A DNA stretch of 8,015 nucleotides from an uncultured Paraprevotella sp. (GTDB taxonomy: Bacteria; Bacteroidota; Bacteroidia; Bacteroidales; Bacteroidaceae). Below are positions 1 through 6,369 of this stretch, in pieces. The position numbers and the translations under genes are program-made. Position 1 is the stretch's first letter; each line of letters begins with the position of its first letter. The stretch covers positions 1 through 8,015 of the forward strand of contig CAAFWT010000025.1 in the NCBI GenBank assembly GCA_900766785.1, given 5' to 3'. The notes beneath the pieces were generated by a model. That model saw only the letters and a list, made by a program, of their open reading frames with translations, was not told the DNA's origin and made no database searches.

Positions 1-267
1 AACACCAACCTGCGCTACAAGTTGGGCAAGAGCCTTACCTACAACAAGAAGGAAGTGTTTGAGATACGCGACCCTCACAAGGCCGGACTGCCCAGTCCCA
101 ACCTGAGCACCGCCTACATCTTTGCCACAGGCGATGATTTCTTTGCCTATCCCAACAATTATAATTACTACGTACAGTATTACAAGGATACCTTCCAGCA
201 TGGAGGAGTCAGCATGGAGGAGATGCTCATCCCTCTGATAACCCTGCACGGAAAGAAACGCACATAA
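1..267 (+). CDS. PorX-like response regulator with PglZ domain, 3' end only
   Basis: The last 88 codons of a gene that begins upstream of the window; the frame is open from base 1 and ends with TAA at 265-267. The fragment matches the C-terminus of the PglZ (alkaline-phosphatase-fold) domain of PorX-type two-component regulators: KAGLPSPNLS, YIFATGDDFFAYPNNYN and TFQHGGVSMEEMLIPLI. The His of QHGG (fragment residue 67, bases 199-201) probably corresponds to a conserved metal ligand of this fold; this is inference. In the family, an N-terminal CheY-like receiver is joined to a PglZ phosphodiesterase-like domain. In type IX secretion species, PorX works with the PorY kinase. Neither the receiver nor secretion genes are visible here, so the regulon cannot be stated. 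tsaE follows after 6 bases and is probably cotranscribed. The TTG at 22 is only an internal codon. Confidence 0.88.
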   Translation, partial: NTNLRYKLGKSLTYNKKEVFEIRDPHKAGLPSPNLSTAYIFATGDDFFAYPNNYNYYVQYYKDTFQHGGVSMEEMLIPLITLHGKKRT

Positions 268-273
268 GAGAAC

Positions 274-681
274 ATGACCATAACATTCCAGGAAGAAGAA
301 ATCCAGCAGGCTGCGGCCCAGTTCGTGTCTGCCATGGGAACGTCCACCGTATTTGCATTCTACGGAAAGATGGGCGCAGGAAAGACCACATTCATCAAGG
401 CCTTATGTCATGAACTGGGAGTGACGGACACAGTAAACTCCCCCACCTTTGCCATCGTCAATGAGTATGAAGATGCCACAGGAAACCCCGTCTATCACTT
501 TGATTTCTATCGCATCAAGAAACTGAGCGAAGCCTATGATATGGGATGCGACGAATATTTCTACAGCGGAAACCCCTGCTTCATAGAATGGCCCGAACTG
601 ATAGAGGAGCTTCTGCCCGAGGAGGCTGTCAAGGTGACCATCTGCGCCCTGCCCGACGGAAGCCGGCAGGTGACGATGTAA
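274..681 (+). CDS. tsaE: tRNA threonylcarbamoyladenosine biosynthesis ATPase TsaE
   Basis: A 135-residue protein, about the normal length for TsaE, the small P-loop ATPase that partners TsaB and TsaD in making N6-threonylcarbamoyladenosine at position 37 of ANN-decoding tRNAs in the cytosol. Family motifs are in order: Walker A GKMGAGKT (residues 31-38), SPTF (56-59), HFDFYRI (75-81) and FIEWPE (103-108). TsaE is essential or nearly so in many bacteria and supports turnover of the TsaBD complex. The ATG at 274 starts 6 bases after the stop of the PglZ-domain gene, consistent with one transcript and possible translational coupling. No strong Shine-Dalgarno is visible, as is common in Bacteroidota. 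The gene ends 3 bases before the stop of the convergent kinase gene. It looks intact and its function is probably unrelated to the envelope genes that follow. Confidence 0.96.
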   Translation: MTITFQEEEIQQAAAQFVSAMGTSTVFAFYGKMGAGKTTFIKALCHELGVTDTVNSPTFAIVNEYEDATGNPVYHFDFYRIKKLSEAYDMGCDEYFYSGNPCFIEWPELIEELLPEEAVKVTICALPDGSRQVTM

Positions 682-683
682 GG

Positions 684-728
684 ATTATCGCTCCCACCCT
701 TCCACCTCTGGTTGCTGCAAGCGATAAT
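684..728. terminator. Inverted repeat at the tsaE / kinase convergent junction, possible terminator
   Basis: A perfect 9-base inverted repeat, ATTATCGCT at 684-692 and AGCGATAAT at 720-728, encloses a 27-base spacer. It starts just after the tsaE stop and overlaps the last codons and stop of the minus-strand kinase gene. Such a stem could help end transcription from tsaE. There is no T-tract on either side and the loop is long, so it is not a classical intrinsic terminator. A repeat of this size can also occur by chance about once in a window this long; its position at the convergent stops is the main argument for it. Confidence 0.3.
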
Positions 729-1488
729 GGCGGATGAGACGGTAACACTCTTCAAAATGGAATCCACGCACACGTGCATATTCCTCAGCCATCCACCTGT
801 GCATCTCTGCATGAGCCGGCAAACGATTAAAGTTGCGACAGCCCTTGCTGATATCCACACGACCTGACCGGATGCGGTTGAGATCCACCATCTCAAGCCG
901 TACCTGTACATCCTCTTGTGTGACATCCACAAATCGTCCGTCCTTCTCCAAGGGACGAGGCTCCACATCAAAGAGTATGTTCCCCCTACTGTAATCCATA
1001 TTATACATCCCATGCTCGTGCATGAGGCCCGTGCAACGTCCCACTTCACGACACACCTGCTCCAGACAGTCAAAGGGATGAGAGAGCAACATGTCATAAC
1101 GATAAGGACAGGCCGAACGGGCCGTGACCATATAGCTGTGCGTGAAGAGCAGACCACTGCGGATATTGACAAACCCAACGGGCTGGGGTGAACCTATTCC
1201 TATCTGCATCAGGCGTACGGCATTGCGCAAGGCACGCTCAGCCTTGGAAGAACGGAACAGACCATATACCACGCGATTGAAGAAGATGGGGACCTGATAG
1301 GACTTCACCACATACTCACGACTGCCATACTCAAGGATACGCAACTGATTGCGCCCATCATGGATGAGCAGACCCTCTCCGTGGGCAAAAGCCTCGGGAA
1401 GGGATTGCATGAAAGGAAGCATATCCTCATATCCAGGATAGAGCTTCACCGTGGTGGGATGAAGTATGCTACGGAGCCAGGAAATCAT
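685..1488 (-). CDS. WaaP/KdkA-like lipopolysaccharide core kinase family protein
   Basis: A 267-residue soluble protein with a protein-kinase-like fold of the LPS kinase group (WaaP, KdkA, InaA). These enzymes use ATP to phosphorylate heptose or Kdo in the inner core on the cytoplasmic face of the inner membrane. Visible motifs are a probable ATP-binding Lys in YVVKSY (K62), a helix Glu in KAERALRNA (E84), the catalytic loop YNMDYSRGNILFD with D165 and N170, and the metal-binding Asp in MVDLNRI (D202). The His usual in the KdkA catalytic loop is Asn here (N163). The start codon overlaps the stop of the upstream glycosyltransferase as ATGA (1485-1488), so translation is probably coupled. Bacteroidales LPS cores carry Kdo and often lack heptose, so Kdo kinase activity is the first guess. 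The acceptor is not shown by the sequence. Confidence 0.8.
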   Translation of the reverse strand: MISWLRSILHPTTVKLYPGYEDMLPFMQSLPEAFAHGEGLLIHDGRNQLRILEYGSREYVVKSYQVPIFFNRVVYGLFRSSKAERALRNAVRLMQIGIGSPQPVGFVNIRSGLLFTHSYMVTARSACPYRYDMLLSHPFDCLEQVCREVGRCTGLMHEHGMYNMDYSRGNILFDVEPRPLEKDGRFVDVTQEDVQVRLEMVDLNRIRSGRVDISKGCRNFNRLPAHAEMHRWMAEEYARVRGFHFEECYRLIRHYRLQQPEVEGWER

Positions 1489-2201
1489 ATCTTATCGAGA
1501 CCTTTCGTAAACTTTAGCCAGTAATATTTGATAGGATTGGTGTACTTCAGCTGTTTCCAGGGACGGCTGCCGTGGGGCCGATGAAGCACGGGGAGCGAAG
1601 GGAAGAGATAATTCTGAAGGCCAGACTCCAGACTGAGGTGAGATATGGTGACGTCAAACCAGTTTTTCGTACTGTCAAGCAAGCCAAAGTCCACACGACG
1701 CAGCAATTCATTGGTAAGCAGGGTGCAACAGAAGGAACAATGGTGACGAGTGCTGGTCACCTGCTTCCCCATGCGGCGTGCAAAGAGATAGGGATAATTG
1801 ACCTTTCCCGTCTCGTCCACCGTGACAGAAGCTGCCATACCACAGTCCTTGCGCTCCATGGCACCATCCCAAAGACCCTGAAGGGTATCAGGCTTCACCG
1901 TAACATCACTCTCCACGATAAGCAATGCCGCATCTTCCTGCAGACAGAGTTCCCTCTCACGCTGTAAGACAAGCAGATAATTGGGCGAAGGATGCTGAGT
2001 GAGGTCACTCAAGTTGACCAGTTGGAAACCCAGATGCTGAGCCTTGTTCTCCAGCAAAGCCGTATTCTCGGGGGTACTGAAATCATTATATATGGTGTAA
2101 GTAAAGGGAACGTTGATTTCTGAATCAAGTACTGCATCGATGGTCCTCAAGGTGGATTCAATGGAGTCCTTGACAGGAGTGATGATATGAAGCTGCTTCA
2201 T
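1485..2201 (-). CDS. Family 2 glycosyltransferase, cytosolic, probable LPS/envelope glycan assembly
   Basis: A 238-residue GT-A fold glycosyltransferase. The N-terminus, HIITPVKDSIESTLRTID, is the nucleotide-sugar-binding start of GT2 enzymes. YNDFSTPENT (38-47) matches the DDGS-type motif, and VESDV (96-100) stands where the metal-binding DXD lies. A later WFDVTISHLSLE stretch resembles the acceptor and catalytic-base region. There is no membrane helix; the basic C-terminus (KFTKGLDKI) could sit against the membrane. The frame is open to an ATG at 2258, but I choose 2201 because a good promoter -7 box (2218-2225) lies inside the longer version and MKQLHIITPV is the normal family N-terminus. 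The stop overlaps the kinase start by 4 bases, giving a two-gene operon. Donor and acceptor sugars are unknown; partnership with the kinase suggests LPS core synthesis. Confidence 0.82.
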   Translation of the reverse strand: MKQLHIITPVKDSIESTLRTIDAVLDSEINVPFTYTIYNDFSTPENTALLENKAQHLGFQLVNLSDLTQHPSPNYLLVLQRERELCLQEDAALLIVESDVTVKPDTLQGLWDGAMERKDCGMAASVTVDETGKVNYPYLFARRMGKQVTSTRHHCSFCCTLLTNELLRRVDFGLLDSTKNWFDVTISHLSLESGLQNYLFPSLPVLHRPHGSRPWKQLKYTNPIKYYWLKFTKGLDKI

Positions 2202-2202
2202 A
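2186..2202. promoter_or_regulatory. 17-base palindrome covering the glycosyltransferase start codon
   Basis: TATGAAGC-T-GCTTCATA is a perfect dyad with 8-base arms around one central base. The minus-strand start codon (2201-2199) lies inside it. In DNA it could be an operator-like site. In the minus-strand mRNA it could fold into a six-pair stem with a five-base loop that partly hides the start codon near the 5' end of a very short leader. The dyad is directly visible; any function is inference. Confidence 0.35.
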
Positions 2203-2217
2203 GAATTGTATTTTGTG

Positions 2218-2248
2218 CAAAAGTACACATTCCCTGGCAGAGAGACAA
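2218..2248 (-). promoter_or_regulatory. Bacteroidota-type promoter for the glycosyltransferase-kinase operon
   Basis: Read on the minus strand, TACTTTTG (2225 to 2218) fits the TAnnTTTG -7 consensus. A TTG (2248 to 2246) lies 20 bases further upstream, matching the -33 element. Transcription would begin near 2210-2213, leaving a leader of only about ten bases before the ATG at 2201. This promoter is the main reason to prefer that start over 2258. Its -33 region lies next to the upstream part of the divergent plus-strand promoter. Confidence 0.72.
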
Positions 2249-2268
2249 GCAAAGTCACTCAAAAGTCC

Positions 2269-2276
2269 TATCTTTG
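2269..2276 (+). promoter_or_regulatory. Probable -7 box for the GDPD/LtaS/GtrA/GtrB operon
   Basis: TATCTTTG matches TAnnTTTG exactly and lies 32 bases upstream of the ATG at 2309. No TTG is present at the expected -33 position. Two direct copies of AAAGTC (2251-2256 and 2262-2267) repeat with an 11-base period in the space where an activator could bind. The box is sequence evidence; dependence on an activator is inference. Confidence 0.55.
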
Positions 2277-2289
2277 CAGAAGACCCAAC

Positions 2290-2307
2290 ATGCTAAGCAG
2301 CTTGTAA
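2290..2307 (+). CDS. Possible five-codon leader ORF (M-L-S-S-L)
   Basis: ATG at 2290 is followed by four codons and TAA at 2305-2307, ending one base before the ATG of the GDPD-like gene at 2309. It lies downstream of the predicted -7 box, so it should be in the mRNA. It could pass terminating ribosomes to the main start by reinitiation, or be accidental. It contains the AAGCAGCTT dyad. No ribosome binding site is evident. Confidence 0.15.
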   Translation: MLSSL

Positions 2308-2308
2308 T

Positions 2309-3049
2309 ATGAAGAAAAGAATATCGATTATTGCGGTTGTCCTGGCCTTTCTGGCTCTATGCTATGTCTGTTTCATAGGAGGGCAAATAGACCAGTCGCC
2401 CCATAAGATATGGCTTCACCGATGCAATTCCATAGAGAAACTCCAGGAGAAGGAAGCACGGTATCCCAATGTGGAGGTGGATATCTGCCTGCGCCCAGGA
2501 GGGATGATGGATGTGACACATGATGTGGACACCACCTTCCATCTCAGCTTCACACCTTATCTGGAATATCTTGCCAAGCATCCCGAGAGACACATCTGGA
2601 TGGACATCAAGAATCTGAGCGAAGAGAACGTGCGGGAATTCAAGCGTTCGCTGGACAGCCTTGTCTACACCTATAAAGTGAGCAAGGAACAGCTGATACT
2701 GGAATCGCCCCAATGGCTGATGCTCTATCCCTTCACTAACGACCTCTATTACACCTCATGTTACGTGACGGCGCCACGTCCCTCAACGCTTACCCAAGAG
2801 CAAAGGGACAGCGTCATCTCTCGCCTGGGAGCGGTAACGCGAAGCGGATGCGTGCGTGCAATCTCCTTCCCTGCCTATTGGTACAACTCGCTCAGAAACC
2901 AGTTTAAAGACAGAGAGATAGATTATCTCACGTGGATGAACCATCGCACACAATTCGGCATGCTGGCCGACCCTCTGGGACAAGTGATGATGAGAGACCC
3001 TCGAGTCAAAGTCATATTGGTCAAGGACAAAGGTAAACATCACAGATGA
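2309..3049 (+). CDS. Membrane-anchored glycerophosphodiesterase-like (GDPD/PI-PLC-fold) protein
   Basis: A 246-residue protein with an N-terminal hydrophobic helix (about residues 5-23), then a domain like the glycerophosphodiester phosphodiesterase TIM barrel. The GDPD residue pattern is kept: H37-R38 (WLHRCNS), E56 and D58 (NVEVDI), H71-D72 (VTHD), and a WMDIKN strand (97-102). The HRCNSIEKL and VEVDI wording also recalls the related FAM151/menorin group, so the exact subfamily is open. Known relatives cleave phosphodiesters such as glycerophosphodiesters using an acid-base His pair and a divalent metal. The anchor should place it on the periplasmic face. LALC at 15-18 is not a proper lipobox, because Leu replaces the small residue before Cys. 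Its stop overlaps the next start as ATGA (3046-3049), so it is translated together with the LtaS-like enzyme. Substrate unknown. Confidence 0.75.
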   Translation: MKKRISIIAVVLAFLALCYVCFIGGQIDQSPHKIWLHRCNSIEKLQEKEARYPNVEVDICLRPGGMMDVTHDVDTTFHLSFTPYLEYLAKHPERHIWMDIKNLSEENVREFKRSLDSLVYTYKVSKEQLILESPQWLMLYPFTNDLYYTSCYVTAPRPSTLTQEQRDSVISRLGAVTRSGCVRAISFPAYWYNSLRNQFKDREIDYLTWMNHRTQFGMLADPLGQVMMRDPRVKVILVKDKGKHHR

Positions 3050-4980
3050 CCCGATCATTCTTAAGACATATAGCCTGTATGCTGGGCATCCATATGATGG
3101 GATTGCTCATGCTGAGTGTGATGCGCCTGGCGCTGTATGTGGCTGGTCATCACCTGCTGGCACCCAGCTCGTCGGGAGAGATATGGCTACAGGCACAAGC
3201 CTTTGTGCATGGAGTATGGTTTGACAATGTCATCGGATGCTATATCCTCATAGTCCCCCTGGTCCTCACATCTATAGTTCATCTGATGGGAAGACCGCAT
3301 CTTGCACTCAAGGCAAACCTCCTGTGGATGAGACTCCTGTGGCTGATAGCTATAGCCATATCGGCCTGCAACATCCCTTACTTCCTATATTTTTCTAAAA
3401 ACATCAACTCCAGCATCTGGAATTGGACTGAATATGGGGCCACCACCCTAGGAATGCTCCTGGGCGAACAGTCCTATTATCCCATCATGGCCGGCTACTT
3501 GCTGACTGCCATCCTCTTTGTGTACCTGACCATCAAGGTGCGACGCCATTTCTCTTTAAGCCAAACAGGCAAGCCGAATAACCCAAACACGAAGGCTGTT
3601 TGGCCCAAACGCATGGCGGATATGCTCGGGGTACTCATCGTCACCTGCATATCCGTGGGGCTCTGTCTGCTGGGTATACGTGGCCGCACAGGATATAACC
3701 CCATCAAGGTGAGTGCCGCCTATTACTGCCACGACACGTTTCTCAACCAGCTGGGCATCAACCCCTCATTCAACCTGCTCAGCACCACACTGGACGACCG
3801 TAGGCCTGAGAACCGAAGGCTCAACCTTATGCCTGTGGACGAAGCACGGCAGGAATGCATCACTCAGATGGGAAGGCCATTGGCCTACACACTGATACCC
3901 GGTGGCAAACATGCCTCGGAGCTCAAGGGGAGGAATGTAATCCTGATACTGATGGAAAGCATGAGCTACAGTCTCATGGGGCACGGACAGACACCCTTCC
4001 TGGACAGCTTGGCACACAAGAGCCTTTTCTTCAGCCGATGCTACTCGGCAGGAAACCACACCAACCATGGCATCTTCAGCACGCTCTACTCATTCCCCGC
4101 CCTGATGTTCCGCAACCTCATGAAGGGGAGCAACATCCCTCACTACCAAGGCTTGCCCTCTGTGCTGCATGACCACGGCTATCGGAATCTCTTCTTCATG
4201 ACTCATGAGTCGCAGTATGACAATATGAATGCCTTCCTGCGCACCAATGGGTATGACGACATCTATGCTCAAGAGAACTATCCCCGAAAGGAGGTGGTCA
4301 ACAGTTTCGGTGTCCCCGACCACTTCCTGTACCGATATGCCTTACAGAAGTTACAGCAGCAGAAGCAACCCTTCATGGCCACTCTGCTCAGCATCAGCAA
4401 TCATCCACCCTACGTCATCCCCGAATGGTTCCACGCAAACAGCGAGGAGGAGGAACTGCAGATAGTGGAATATGCCGATGATGCACTGAGAATCTTCTTC
4501 AAGCAAGCAGCAGAACAACCCTGGTATGGGAATTCTGTGTTTGTCCTCTTGGGTGACCATGGGAAGCTGACAGGTACTCCCGAATGTGAAATGCCGCAAT
4601 GTCTCAATCACATTCCATTCATCATCCATGCTCCGGGACTGCCTGCCGAGGAGATTGACTCCTGGTGTATGCAGATGGATGTGCAACCTACTCTGCTAAG
4701 TCTGTTGGGCATCAGGGCCGAGCAGGAGCATTTCGGACAGAACATCCTGCAGAAGCCTCGTTCCATGGCACTCTATACAGCCGACAACATGATAGGCGCA
4801 CGCTCTGATGGACACTTGTATATCTACGAACCTGGCACCGGCACAGAATGGTTCTACAAGAGTGCTGCAGACAACAAGGTGGTATATTGCGAAGAACCTG
4901 ACAGCACACTGCTCCACATGAAGCGAACACTCTTCAGCACGCTACAAACAGCACAGGAGGAAATCAAGAAACATGAATAA
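3046..4980 (+). CDS. LtaS-like membrane phosphotransferase/sulfatase-family protein
   Basis: A 644-residue membrane protein with the layout of lipoteichoic acid synthase-like enzymes: about five N-terminal transmembrane helices (near 10-32, 58-80, 92-118, 144-164 and 190-211), then a large extracytoplasmic alkaline-phosphatase-superfamily domain. Catalytic features are NVILILMES with metal-ligand E304, AGNHTNHG with candidate nucleophile T339, and LLGDHG with D504 and H505. A late MDVQPTLLSLLGI stretch is typical of these enzymes. Family members move phosphoglycerol or phosphoethanolamine from a phospholipid to a glycan or lipid via a phospho-Thr intermediate. Gram-negative Bacteroidota have no teichoic acid, so the acceptor is probably LPS or another envelope glycan; this is inference. 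The start overlaps the GDPD-like gene by 4 bases and the end overlaps gtrA-like by 8, so it sits in the middle of a coupled operon. Confidence 0.87.
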   Translation: MTRSFLRHIACMLGIHMMGLLMLSVMRLALYVAGHHLLAPSSSGEIWLQAQAFVHGVWFDNVIGCYILIVPLVLTSIVHLMGRPHLALKANLLWMRLLWLIAIAISACNIPYFLYFSKNINSSIWNWTEYGATTLGMLLGEQSYYPIMAGYLLTAILFVYLTIKVRRHFSLSQTGKPNNPNTKAVWPKRMADMLGVLIVTCISVGLCLLGIRGRTGYNPIKVSAAYYCHDTFLNQLGINPSFNLLSTTLDDRRPENRRLNLMPVDEARQECITQMGRPLAYTLIPGGKHASELKGRNVILILMESMSYSLMGHGQTPFLDSLAHKSLFFSRCYSAGNHTNHGIFSTLYSFPALMFRNLMKGSNIPHYQGLPSVLHDHGYRNLFFMTHESQYDNMNAFLRTNGYDDIYAQENYPRKEVVNSFGVPDHFLYRYALQKLQQQKQPFMATLLSISNHPPYVIPEWFHANSEEEELQIVEYADDALRIFFKQAAEQPWYGNSVFVLLGDHGKLTGTPECEMPQCLNHIPFIIHAPGLPAEEIDSWCMQMDVQPTLLSLLGIRAEQEHFGQNILQKPRSMALYTADNMIGARSDGHLYIYEPGTGTEWFYKSAADNKVVYCEEPDSTLLHMKRTLFSTLQTAQEEIKKHE

Positions 4981-5374
4981 GGACAGATTACTGAGGAGAG
5001 AGACCATGGGGGAAATGATACGATTTGCCCTGGTGGGCGGACTGGCAACCCTGCTCCATTGGGCATTGTACTGGCTCCTCCTGCTAGTCACTGTGGCTTA
5101 TATAGCCTACTCGATAGCTTACCTCATCAGTTTCCTGTTCAATTTCCTTGCCACCAGCTACATCACCTTCCGCTCACGTCCCACATGGATGAGACTGTGG
5201 GGCATGACTGGGGCACATGCAGTAAACTATGTGGTACACATCATACTGCTGGCTATCACACTGCACCTGGGTGTACCTGAGCGATGGGCTCCCATTCCCG
5301 TCTTCTGTGTGGCTGTACCCATCAATTTCCTACTGGTCAGATACGTATTCAAAAACACAAAGGACAAGAGATGA
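4973..5374 (+). CDS. GtrA-family membrane protein, probable polyprenyl-phosphate-sugar flippase
   Basis: A 133-residue, four-helix membrane protein (helices near 16-38, 40-62, 77-98 and 105-127) of the GtrA group. It has the conserved start IRFALVGGLATLLHWALYW and the second-helix pattern ISFLFNFLATSYITF. GtrA proteins are thought to move undecaprenyl-phosphate-linked sugar from the cytosolic to the periplasmic leaflet and usually pair with a GtrB-like glycosyltransferase, which follows here with a 4-base ATGA overlap. The first ATG (4973) overlaps the LtaS-like stop by 8 bases and has AGGAGG 12 bases upstream, a rather long spacing. ATG 5006 (M12) has a purine-rich GAGGAGAG closer upstream and would keep all helices, so it is a real alternative. 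The family call is firm; the sugar is unknown. Confidence 0.88.
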   Translation: MNKDRLLRRETMGEMIRFALVGGLATLLHWALYWLLLLVTVAYIAYSIAYLISFLFNFLATSYITFRSRPTWMRLWGMTGAHAVNYVVHIILLAITLHLGVPERWAPIPVFCVAVPINFLLVRYVFKNTKDKR

Positions 5375-6306
5375 TATATCTGGTAATCCCCTGCTACAAC
5401 GAACAGGAAGTGCTGGAGGACAGCACCAAGAAACTGGCCTCGCTCATAGGCCGCATGCAAGGCGAGGACATGAGAATATTGTTTTCGGATGACGGAAGTC
5501 GTGACGAGACATGGAACATCATCTGCAAGCTGCACCATCAATACCCATTTGTAGAAGGCATCAGACTGGCTCACAACGAAGGACATCAGAAGGCCCTATG
5601 GGCAGGGATGGAGGCTGCTGCCGACCGCGCAGAGGCAATCATCAGCATAGATGCAGACCTGCAGGATGACATAGAAGTGATTCCGCGTATGGTGGCAGAC
5701 TTCCGCCAGGGAGCCGACGTCGTATATGGAGTACGTAAGGAACGCGATACCGACTCTGCCTTCAAACGCCTGACAGCCCTCACCTTCTATCGTCTCATGA
5801 ATACGCTGGGCAGTCACCTCGTGTACAATCATGCCGACTTCCGACTGCTGAGCCGGCGTGCCCTGCTGGCCCTGCTCTCTTTCCCCGAGCGCAATCTCTT
5901 TCTGCGTGGCATGGTACCCATGCTTGGGTTCAACGAACAGACAGAATACTACAACCGTCTCCAACGACAGGCGGGCATAAGCAAATATCCTCTTTCACGC
6001 ATGATAGCCCTGGCTATGGACGGTATCACCAGCCTGAGCGTGAAGCCTCTGAGATGGATAGGTGCTGCTGGTGTATGCTCCATCCTGGTGGCTATAGGAG
6101 TGATCATATGGGCCCTGGTTCAGCACACCACAGGACACACCATTCCCGGATGGACTTCACTCCTGGTTTCCCTTTGGCTCATAGGCGGCATGCTGCTGAT
6201 GGCCATATGTGTTCTGGGAGAATACATCGGCAAAGTGTACCAGGAGGTAAAGCGCAGACCCCACTATTTCATTATGGACAGCATAGGTAGGGAGCCCGAG
6301 AAATAA
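5371..6306 (+). CDS. GtrB/DPM-like polyprenyl-phosphate glycosyltransferase
   Basis: A 311-residue family 2 glycosyltransferase of the GtrB/dolichol-phosphate-mannose-synthase type, which transfers a sugar from a nucleotide sugar to undecaprenyl phosphate at the cytosolic membrane face. Motifs in order are IPCYNEQE (6-13), SDDGSRDET (39-47), AHNEGHQKALWAG (67-79), the metal-binding DADLQDD (94-100), and NHADFRLLSRRAL near 153-165. Two C-terminal helices (about 229-250 and 260-283) are followed by a basic tail with GEYIGKVYQEVKRRP, standard for GtrB. The frame is open to an ATG at 5284, but 5371 is the start: MIYLVIPCYNE is the canonical N-terminus, the ATG overlaps the gtrA-like stop as ATGA, and the extra 29 residues would lie inside gtrA. 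Last gene of the four-gene operon. The sugar, glucose or another hexose, cannot be read from the sequence. Confidence 0.92.
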   Translation: MIYLVIPCYNEQEVLEDSTKKLASLIGRMQGEDMRILFSDDGSRDETWNIICKLHHQYPFVEGIRLAHNEGHQKALWAGMEAAADRAEAIISIDADLQDDIEVIPRMVADFRQGADVVYGVRKERDTDSAFKRLTALTFYRLMNTLGSHLVYNHADFRLLSRRALLALLSFPERNLFLRGMVPMLGFNEQTEYYNRLQRQAGISKYPLSRMIALAMDGITSLSVKPLRWIGAAGVCSILVAIGVIIWALVQHTTGHTIPGWTSLLVSLWLIGGMLLMAICVLGEYIGKVYQEVKRRPHYFIMDSIGREPEK

Positions 6307-6340
6307 CAGAAGAGAGAAAGAGGAGGAGGAGGCTGTTCTG

Positions 6341-6368
6341 CCCATATCAGCCATCGGACCGATATGGG
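6341..6368. terminator. Hairpin between the convergent GtrB-like and GT-C genes, possible bidirectional terminator
   Basis: CCCATATC (6341-6348) and GATATGGG (6361-6368) form a perfect 8-pair stem with a 12-base loop, in the 63-base gap between two convergent stops. On the minus strand the stem is followed by a pyrimidine-rich stretch, the complement of the pure-purine run at 6308-6332, but not by a run of T. On the plus strand no T-tract follows. The position suggests a terminator serving both genes; the sequence quality is only moderate. Confidence 0.42.
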
Positions 6369-6369
6369 G

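Larger units (their letters stand above)
2190..2303. repeat. Pair of AAGC-N-GCTT dyads flanking the divergent promoters
   Basis: The dyad AAGC-N-GCTT occurs at 2190-2198 (centre T) and 2295-2303 (centre A). Read in the direction of each transcript, both copies are identical: AAGCAGCTT. One lies directly after the minus-strand start codon, the other six bases before the plus-strand start codon. The centres are 105 bases apart, about ten turns of B-DNA. A shared operator is possible, but the first copy also encodes K-Q-L, so coincidence is not excluded. Confidence 0.3.

Noticed and set aside
561..1178. Minus-strand open frame of 205 codons
   Set aside because: It overlaps the end of tsaE antisense and the kinase gene in another frame. 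Its residues are Cys/Trp/Ser-rich without any domain, while tsaE and the kinase both show clear motifs.
1572..1967. Plus-strand open frame of 131 codons
   Set aside because: It is antisense to the GT2 gene, has no motif or promoter, and reads as a shadow frame.
2202..2258. Nineteen-residue N-terminal extension of the GT2 gene from ATG 2258
   Set aside because: A well-spaced TTG / TAnnTTTG promoter lies inside it, and the family N-terminus begins at MKQLHIITPV.
2354..2365. LALC at residues 15-18 of the GDPD-like protein as a lipoprotein lipobox
   Set aside because: Leu occupies the position before Cys where Gly, Ala or Ser is required, so a membrane anchor or ordinary signal peptide is more likely.
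5284..5370. Twenty-nine-residue N-terminal extension of the GtrB-like gene
   Set aside because: It lies wholly within the gtrA-like gene. The canonical GT2 start and the ATGA overlap both point to 5371.
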